Both the position numbers and the translations under genes were made by a program. The notes below the pieces were generated by a model. It saw only the letters and a program-made list of their open reading frames with translations. It did not search any database and was not told where the DNA came from. A stretch of DNA of 64,000 bases from Halomonas sp. ALS9 (lineage in GTDB: Bacteria > Pseudomonadota > Gammaproteobacteria > Pseudomonadales > Halomonadaceae), in assembly GCF_001651035.1 (NCBI RefSeq), contig NZ_LXRG01000192.1, forward strand, positions 434,001-498,000, written 5' to 3'. Shown piece after piece: positions 55,988-64,000 of the stretch; positions within the stretch are counted from its first letter, which is position 1; each line of letters starts with the position of its first letter.

Positions 55988-56587
55988 TTAATTAAGTAGC
56001 GATTTTGCATCAACGGGTTGATGCGCATCACTGTCTGCTTGAAAAAAAGGATATTTATCAATCGACATTGCCGATGCAAGCACAGACCCTGGAAATATCT
56101 CCGTGATATTACGCAGCCGCCTGACAGAGGTGTTGTAGAAGCGCCGAGCAGCGGCGATGTTGGTCTCTACTTCTACGTAAGTTTGTTGGGCATTAACCAT
56201 AGGGCCAGCAGAAGTCAGCTCTGGATAGGCCTCGGCTTGCACCATCAAGCGACTCATTGCACCCTGTAATTGCTGCTCCAGTGCAAAGTGGGAGGCTACA
56301 TCAGAAGCGTTGTGGCTTTGCTCCGTCTGCTGCAGTGCAGAGAAGGCTTCGGTTCTAAGCCGGGTAATGTCGTCTAGCAACTGCTGCTCATGCTGCATAA
56401 AGCGTTTAGCAATCGTCAGTACATTAGGAATCAAATCGTGGCGTTTTTTCAATTGCACATCAACGCCCGCTAGCGCATCTAACGTGGCGTTACGCCTAGC
56501 AATAATCAGCATGTACCAAGCATAAAGCAGAGCAAATACTGCAAAGGCAGCGACCCAAAACAGCATAAAATTCTCCACACTCAGCAC
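55988..56587 (-). CDS. lemA: LemA family protein
   Basis: 199 residues. N-terminal membrane helix (FWVAAFAVFALLYAWYMLII, about 9-28), then the helical LemA domain (DVQLKKRHDLIPNVLTIAKR; QAEAYPELTSAGPMVNAQQT; RRFYNTSVRRLRNITEIFPG). LemA proteins are membrane-anchored with unclear function. Transcribed with the DUF3137 gene. Confidence 0.9.
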   Translation of the reverse strand: MLSVENFMLFWVAAFAVFALLYAWYMLIIARRNATLDALAGVDVQLKKRHDLIPNVLTIAKRFMQHEQQLLDDITRLRTEAFSALQQTEQSHNASDVASHFALEQQLQGAMSRLMVQAEAYPELTSAGPMVNAQQTYVEVETNIAAARRFYNTSVRRLRNITEIFPGSVLASAMSIDKYPFFQADSDAHQPVDAKSLLN

Positions 56588-56680
56588 TTAGACAGAAAGC
56601 GAAGTTAACATAGCCTCACGATTGGCGCTAGCGTCATACTTCTCTCCAAACATTAATGTAAATGTTGTGCCAGACAATAT

Positions 56681-56709
56681 AAAAAAGCCCGCATCCAAAA
56701 ATGCGGGCT
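56681..56709 (-). terminator. Terminator of katG
   Basis: AGCCCGCAT (56686-56694) pairs with ATGCGGGCT (56701-56709), with six A at 56681-56686 giving a U-run on the minus strand. Confidence 0.88.
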
Positions 56710-56755
56710 AGGCTTATCTACTGAGGCTAAAGCACCCAGTAGTTAGTAGGAGTAC

Positions 56756-59153
<2,398 letters not shown>

Positions 59154-60152
59154 TTAAAATTCTTCCGTGTCGATATCCGCCTGCTGAGCCTCGCTGTAGC
59201 GTGCGCCTGCCACTTGGTCTGGCGTCATCATGGCATTCAACTGAGACAAAGTGGTGACATCAAGGCACAGCATTTCCGCGGCTAGGTTTTCACGCATATG
59301 ATCAGGCGAGCGGGTGCCAGGAATAGGAATAATATCGTCACCTTGGGCTTTCAGCCATGCCAGCGCCAGTTGCCCCGGCGTGACGCTTAAGGCCTGCGCC
59401 AGCGCCGCTAAGTGTTCAAACAGCTTTAAATTATGCGGGTAGTTGTCGGCGCTGAAGCGCGGCATATTGCGACGCATATCGCCCTCTACTAAACGCGCCG
59501 GATCCTGAATGGCACCGGTTAAGAAGCCTCGACCCAGGGGGCTAAACGCGACCAGGGCAGCTCCCACTTCGCGGCACTCCTCAATTAGGGCGATTTCCGG
59601 GTTGCGCGTCCATAGCGAGTATTCCGACTGCACTGCGGCGATAGAGTATTCGGCCACCGCGCGGCGTAGCGTTGCCGCAGAAACTTCAGACAGCCCCACA
59701 CCACCTATCTTGCCCTCTTCCACTAAGCGCCCCAACGCCCCCACGCTCTCTTCAATGGGGACTTGGCGATCCAAGCGGTGCAGGTAGTAGAGATCCAAAT
59801 AGTCGGTGCGCAGGCGATCAAGGCTTGCTTCGCACTGTTTGCGCAGGGTTTCCGGGCGGCCGTCAATCACCCGCTTGCCCGATTCAGGATCCATCGCCAT
59901 GCCGCACTTACTGGCCAGAAAGAGCTGGTGGCGCTTGCCCTCCAGGGCGCGCCCGACCACTTTCTCATTCGCCGTGGCGCCATACAGGGTGGCAGTGTCA
60001 AAGTGGCGATAGCCCATATCGAAGGCCTCATCCAGCGCCCGTAGAGCCGCGCTTTCCGGCACGATGCTGCCGTAACCGTGGGAGAGGTTCATACAGCCCA
60101 GACCAATCGAAGGGGCGTTGACGGCGTTAAGGCGCTGAAAAAAGGTCGACAT
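59154..60152 (-). CDS. Aldo/keto reductase
   Basis: About 332 residues from ATG 60152 (MSTFFQRLNAVNAPSIGLGC); longer in-frame starts at 60164 and 60200 overlap the upstream gene. Catalytic tetrad region with GYRHFDTATLYG (Asp, Tyr), LASKCGM (Lys) and YLDLYYLHRLD (His). NADPH site near the end (IIPIPGTRSPDHMRENL). AKR family member closest to general alcohol/aldehyde reductases (AKR13-like by motif order); substrate unknown. Lies directly after the ABC exporter and probably shares its transcript. Confidence 0.9.
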   Translation of the reverse strand: MSTFFQRLNAVNAPSIGLGCMNLSHGYGSIVPESAALRALDEAFDMGYRHFDTATLYGATANEKVVGRALEGKRHQLFLASKCGMAMDPESGKRVIDGRPETLRKQCEASLDRLRTDYLDLYYLHRLDRQVPIEESVGALGRLVEEGKIGGVGLSEVSAATLRRAVAEYSIAAVQSEYSLWTRNPEIALIEECREVGAALVAFSPLGRGFLTGAIQDPARLVEGDMRRNMPRFSADNYPHNLKLFEHLAALAQALSVTPGQLALAWLKAQGDDIIPIPGTRSPDHMRENLAAEMLCLDVTTLSQLNAMMTPDQVAGARYSEAQQADIDTEEF

Positions 60153-60180
60153 CGGTATTCTCATCTTTAAAAGAATAGTT

Positions 60181-61947
60181 TTATAACGTTTCGCCGCCAA
60201 ACTGCAACGCGGCTAAATGACGATAGAGTTCGCTGCTGTTGATCAATTCGGCGTGGGTGCCCGCAGCGACCAGCTTCCCACCATCAAGCACCAGCAGTCG
60301 ATCAGCGGCAATGACTGTCGCCAGCCGGTGGGCGATCACGATGCTAGTGCGCCCCACCATCAACCTGTCCAGCGCCTGCTGCACTAGGCGCTCGCTCTCG
60401 GCATCCAGGGCGCTGGTGGCTTCATCTAGCAATAGCACTGCGGGATTTTTAAGCAGCGCCCGGGCGATAGCGAGCCGCTGACGCTGGCCACCGGAAAGCT
60501 GCACCCCGCCGGGGCCCAGGGGCGTATCAAAGCCTTGGGGGAGCGCGTCGATAAACTCCAGGGCGCTGGCATCCTGGGCGGCAATGCGCAATCTATCGAT
60601 ATCAGCCTCGGGGTTTCCGTAGCGCAGATTTTCGGCCACCGAGCCGCTAAACAGCACCGGCTCTTGGGCCACTAGGCCCATCGCACCGCGCAAGGCAGCA
60701 AGATCCAAGCTGCGAATATCGCTACCATCAAGCGTGATACGCCCCTGAATAGGATCATAAAAGCGCAGCAACAGTGCGAGCAGCGTGCTTTTACCTGCCC
60801 CCGAAGGCCCCACCACCGCTACCCGCTCTCCTGGTTGGATATGCAGATCAAACCCTTCAAGCGCTGCGGTTTCCCGGCCAGGGTAGGTAAAGCTGACGCT
60901 CTCCAGGGTGATCTCACCCCGTAAAGGTTGCGGTAGGCTATACGGCTCCATGGGCGAGTGAATAACAGGCGGGGTATCGAGTAGCTCCAATAAACGCTCC
61001 GCTGCACCCGCTGCGCGCTGCACATCCCCCGCGACTTCAGCGAGTGTCGCTATAGCGCCCGCTGCCAGCACGGCGTAGAAAATAAACGCCGATAGCTCAC
61101 CGGCGCTCATGGTGCCCGCGAGTACCGCCTGCCCGCCCTGCCAAAGCATTAAGCCAACGGCGGTGAACACCACCAGCATGGCAATACCGGTTAGCCAGGC
61201 GCGCTGCTGGGTGCGCTCGATGGCGCTGCCAAACGCCTGCTCCACGCGTTGGCCGTAGTGGGTTTTATCCACCGCCTCATGGGTAAACGCTTGAATCGTT
61301 TTAATACCGCTTAGCGCCTCTTCAGCATAGCGGCCAAGCTCCGCTACGCGATCCTGACTGGTGCGGGAGAGCCGCCGCACCCGTCGGCCATACCATACGA
61401 TGGGCAGCAGGGTCGCGGGGATACCAATCAGCACCATCGCCGAGAGCCACGGCTGGGTCACCAGCATTAGCACCACGGCACCCACCAGCATGACCAGATT
61501 GCGCAGCGCCAGCGACACTGAAGAGCCAAACAGGCTCTGCAAGACGCTAGTGTCCGCGGTTAGCCGAGAAGCGATCTCACCCGCGGCACGACCGTCGCTG
61601 GCGCTTTCAAAAAAGCTCGGTTCCAGTGTTAATAAGTGGTCGAACACGCGCTGGCGCAGGTCAGCGGCCAAGCGCTCGCCAATCCAGGTGACCTGGTAGT
61701 AACGCAGCGCGGAGGCCAGCGCCAGCACCGTGACCACTACCAGCATCAAACCCAGCATTTGCGCCAACGCTTGCTCATCCGCTGCCAAAAAGCCGCGGTC
61801 GATGACCAAGCGCAGTCCGTTACCCAGCAGCAACACGCTTCCCGAGGCCAATAGTAGTGCCAAGCCAGCAAGCGCTAAACGACTGCGGTAGGGACGCAGT
61901 AGACCCAGCAGGCGCAGCAGCACCCGGGGATTGGGGCGTTGATTCAT
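60181..61947 (-). CDS. ABC exporter, fused membrane and ATPase domains (ABCB/MsbA type)
   Basis: 588 residues. Six-helix exporter domain (about 18-305), then ATPase: Walker A VAVVGPSGAGKSTLLALLLR (about 370), Q-loop GLVAQEPVLFSGS, signature LSGGQRQRLAIARALL, Walker B VLLLDEATSALDAES, H-loop VIAHRLATV. Works as a homo- or heterodimer; substrate (lipid, drug or peptide) is not readable. Start has no overlapping neighbour; runs into the aldo/keto reductase. Confidence 0.93.
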   Translation of the reverse strand: MNQRPNPRVLLRLLGLLRPYRSRLALAGLALLLASGSVLLLGNGLRLVIDRGFLAADEQALAQMLGLMLVVVTVLALASALRYYQVTWIGERLAADLRQRVFDHLLTLEPSFFESASDGRAAGEIASRLTADTSVLQSLFGSSVSLALRNLVMLVGAVVLMLVTQPWLSAMVLIGIPATLLPIVWYGRRVRRLSRTSQDRVAELGRYAEEALSGIKTIQAFTHEAVDKTHYGQRVEQAFGSAIERTQQRAWLTGIAMLVVFTAVGLMLWQGGQAVLAGTMSAGELSAFIFYAVLAAGAIATLAEVAGDVQRAAGAAERLLELLDTPPVIHSPMEPYSLPQPLRGEITLESVSFTYPGRETAALEGFDLHIQPGERVAVVGPSGAGKSTLLALLLRFYDPIQGRITLDGSDIRSLDLAALRGAMGLVAQEPVLFSGSVAENLRYGNPEADIDRLRIAAQDASALEFIDALPQGFDTPLGPGGVQLSGGQRQRLAIARALLKNPAVLLLDEATSALDAESERLVQQALDRLMVGRTSIVIAHRLATVIAADRLLVLDGGKLVAAGTHAELINSSELYRHLAALQFGGETL

Positions 61948-62032
61948 AGCAGAAGGTGCTCAACAAAAGAGGCGGTAGCTGACCATAGCAGGAGTACTCA
62001 AAGCATGCAGCCAGGGAAGCACTAGAGTCGAC

Positions 62033-62060
62033 AAAAAAAGCCCGCGAATAATCGCGGGCT
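62033..62060 (-). terminator. Terminator of pntB
   Basis: AGCCCGCGA (62039-62047) pairs with TCGCGGGCT (62052-62060); seven A at 62033-62039 give a U-run on the minus strand. Confidence 0.9.
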
Positions 62061-62125
62061 CAGTACCTAATCACTCTTGATATTTAGCTTTTTGCTAGGT
62101 TGTATAGGTCGCTTGTTGCCGAGGC

Positions 62126-63568
62126 CTAATCAATTAACGGCAGCAGCGTATTTAAGCTATCCCGGGCATCACCGTAGAACATGCGCGTGTTGTCTTTGAA
62201 GAACAGCGGGTTCTCGATTCCGGAGTAGCCGGTGCCCTGGCCGCGTTTACTGACAAAAACCTGCTTGGCCTCCCATACCTTCAACACCGGCATACCGGCG
62301 ATGGGGCTATTGGGATCCTCTTCGGCAGCGGGGTTAACGATATCGTTGGAGCCAATCACAATCACCACATCGGTTGTAGGGAAGTCGTCGTTGATTTCGT
62401 CCATTTCCAGCACGATGTCGTAAGGCACTTTGGCTTCCGCCAGCAGCACGTTCATATGCCCAGGTAAGCGCCCGGCTACCGGGTGAATCGCAAAACGCAC
62501 GGTTTTACCCGAAGCACGCAGCTTGCGTACCAAATCGCTCACTGCGGTTTGCGCCTGGGCCACCGCCATACCGTAACCCGGCACGATAATCACGCTATCA
62601 GCATCGTTCAGCGCGCTTGCCACACCGCCAGCATCAATCGCGACCTGCTCGCCCTCAATTTCCGCTGCGGGCCCAGAGCTTCCGCCAAAGCCCCCCAGAA
62701 TCACGTTAACAAAGTTGCGGTTCATCGCCTTACACATGATGTAAGAGAGAATCGCACCGGATGAGCCCACCAGTGCACCGGTCACAATCAGCAGGTCGTT
62801 GGAAAGTGTGAAGCCGATGGCCGCCGCCGCCCAGCCGGAGTAGCTGTTGAGCATTGACACCACCACGGGCATATCCGCCCCACCAATGCCCATGATCAGG
62901 TGGTAACCGATAAACAACGACAGCGCTGCGAGCACAATCAGTGTCCAGAAACCTGCGCCGTTAAGGTACAAAATCGCTAACAGCAACGACAGCACCGCCG
63001 CACCAGCGTTAAGCATATGCCCACCGGGCAGTTGGCGAGGCTTGCCATCTACTTTACCGGCCAGCTTACCGAACGCCACCACCGAACCAGTGAAGGTCAC
63101 TGCACCGATAAAGATAGCGAACACGACTTCAATCTGCAGAAACGTGAGCTCGTCAGGTGCCTTGGTGGCGACCAGTGCGGCAAACGCAGAAAACTCCTGC
63201 ATAACGCCATCGGCCGCTTGTGCCGCCAGTACCCGGCGGCGCTCTAAATCCGCGCTCCAGGCGACAAACACCGCGGCCAAGCCGACAAAACTGTGCAATG
63301 CTGCCACTAGCTGGGGCATTTCGGTCATCTCGACCTTACCCGCCACATAAACACCGATGCCAGCACCAATCACCATCATCGGAATTAACCACCAGTAGCC
63401 GCCAATACCCGGCCCTAAGGCGGTAAAAAACACTGCCAACGCCATACCCACAATGCCGTACCATACGGCCCGCTTGGCTTTTTCTTGGTTACTCAAGCCG
63501 CCTAGCGACAGAATAAACAGTACGCTCGCCGCGATCGCCGCGGCAGATACGAATCCTTGACCTAACAT
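62126..63568 (-). CDS. pntB: NAD(P) transhydrogenase subunit beta
   Basis: 480 residues. Nine or so membrane helices (about 1-265), then the NADP-binding domain [76 protein letters not shown]. Couples proton entry to hydride transfer from NADH to NADP. Stands 16 bases after the pntA end. Confidence 0.95.
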   Translation of the reverse strand: MLGQGFVSAAAIAASVLFILSLGGLSNQEKAKRAVWYGIVGMALAVFFTALGPGIGGYWWLIPMMVIGAGIGVYVAGKVEMTEMPQLVAALHSFVGLAAVFVAWSADLERRRVLAAQAADGVMQEFSAFAALVATKAPDELTFLQIEVVFAIFIGAVTFTGSVVAFGKLAGKVDGKPRQLPGGHMLNAGAAVLSLLLAILYLNGAGFWTLIVLAALSLFIGYHLIMGIGGADMPVVVSMLNSYSGWAAAAIGFTLSNDLLIVTGALVGSSGAILSYIMCKAMNRNFVNVILGGFGGSSGPAAEIEGEQVAIDAGGVASALNDADSVIIVPGYGMAVAQAQTAVSDLVRKLRASGKTVRFAIHPVAGRLPGHMNVLLAEAKVPYDIVLEMDEINDDFPTTDVVIVIGSNDIVNPAAEEDPNSPIAGMPVLKVWEAKQVFVSKRGQGTGYSGIENPLFFKDNTRMFYGDARDSLNTLLPLID

Positions 63569-63584
63569 ATCGTCTCTCCGCCGC

Positions 63585-64000
63585 TTAGGATTTTTGGAAC
63601 ATGGCCAGCATCCGGCGTGTCACCAGGAAGCCACCCACGATATTGATTGATGCGATAAGCACCGAGATCGCCGCCAGCACGCCTACCACGGCGCTGCCGG
63701 AGCCAATCTGCAGAATCGCCCCTAAAATAATGATGCCCGAAATCGCGTTGGTCACCGCCATCAGCGGTGTATGCAGCGAGTGGCTGACGTTCCAGATCAC
63801 CTGGAAGCCGATAAAGCAGGCCAAAACAAAGACAATAAAGTGCTGCATAAACGAAACCGGAGCCACTTGCCCCAACAGCAGCATCAGCGCGCCACCGACG
63901 GCCAATAAGCCCGCTTGGCGTTTTGTTTGTGCTTTGAAGGTGGCCAGCTCAGCGGCTTTTTTCTCCTCTGGCGTGGGCGCCTTCTCTTTCTTTTTCGGCT
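63585..64000 (-). CDS. pntA: NAD(P) transhydrogenase subunit alpha, C-terminal membrane part (5' end cut)
   Basis: The frame is open to the window end and continues into a charged linker ([20 protein letters not shown]) before the membrane region ([58 protein letters not shown]). No ATG precedes the membrane segment within the window apart from an internal one, so it looks like the tail of a single-chain pntA as in E. coli; a split pntAB arrangement cannot be excluded because the upstream sequence is missing. Confidence 0.85.
   Translation of the reverse strand, partial: PKKKEKAPTPEEKKAAELATFKAQTKRQAGLLAVGGALMLLLGQVAPVSFMQHFIVFVLACFIGFQVIWNVSHSLHTPLMAVTNAISGIIILGAILQIGSGSAVVGVLAAISVLIASINIVGGFLVTRRMLAMFQKS

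Noticed and set aside
59672..60121. Plus-strand frame of 149 codons
   Set aside because: Antisense shadow of the aldo/keto reductase, whose catalytic motifs are clear.

Overview
The window looks like chromosomal DNA of a Halomonas/Vreelandella-type gammaproteobacterium. This is inferred from moderately GC-rich coding sequence, dense catabolic operons, many periplasmic binding-protein transporters (ABC, TRAP, SSS), and a catalogue (inositol, 2-aminoethylphosphonate, 5-oxoproline, nicotinate) typical of halophilic heterotrophs. No rRNA, tRNA or CRISPR array was seen.

Layout: (1) 1-3950, inositol catabolism: a cut-off sugar-type binding protein facing an RpiR-type regulator, iolG and iolB, closed by a terminator. 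(2) 3990-4733, a TauE/SafE permease. (3) 4740-18030, a polymorphic-toxin island: a giant VgrG-Rhs fusion with a toxin tip and membrane immunity gene, then two truncated Rhs copies with different tips and their own membrane immunity genes, an IS30-type element with a frameshifted transposase, and an AT-rich membrane protein. (4) 18148-26534, a 2-aminoethylphosphonate operon on the minus strand (HAD phosphatase, phnR, phnS-T-U transporter, phnW, phnX, DMT permease). (5) 26614-30581, a GGDEF/EAL regulator divergent from an HDOD protein. (6) 30671-37600, a TRAP transporter and LysR regulator divergent from pxpABC (5-oxoprolinase). (7) 37647-52555, a complete nicotinate-to-fumarate gene set (nicX, SSS symporter and helper, nicB-like, nicA; divergent nicC-D-E-F; nicR; a second molybdenum hydroxylase subunit with xdhC- and mocA-like maturation genes). 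(8) 52803-64000, a chemoreceptor, a DUF3137/LemA pair, katG, an aldo/keto reductase, an ABC exporter and pntB/pntA (cut by the window end).

How it works together: nicotinate would be hydroxylated by NicA plus molybdenum subunit(s) with electrons leaving through three c-type hemes, then NicC, NicX, NicD, NicF and NicE give fumarate. 2-aminoethylphosphonate enters by PhnSTU and is converted by PhnW and PhnX to acetaldehyde and phosphate. The pxp genes open 5-oxoproline to glutamate and the TRAP system may import it.

The most unusual parts are the single-chain VgrG-Rhs effector with two downstream tip cassettes that share its core (a likely toxin-switching locus, including a ten-G tract at a frame break), the divided or duplicated molybdenum subunit of the nicotinate dehydrogenase, and two families of short tandem repeats around the TRAP genes.
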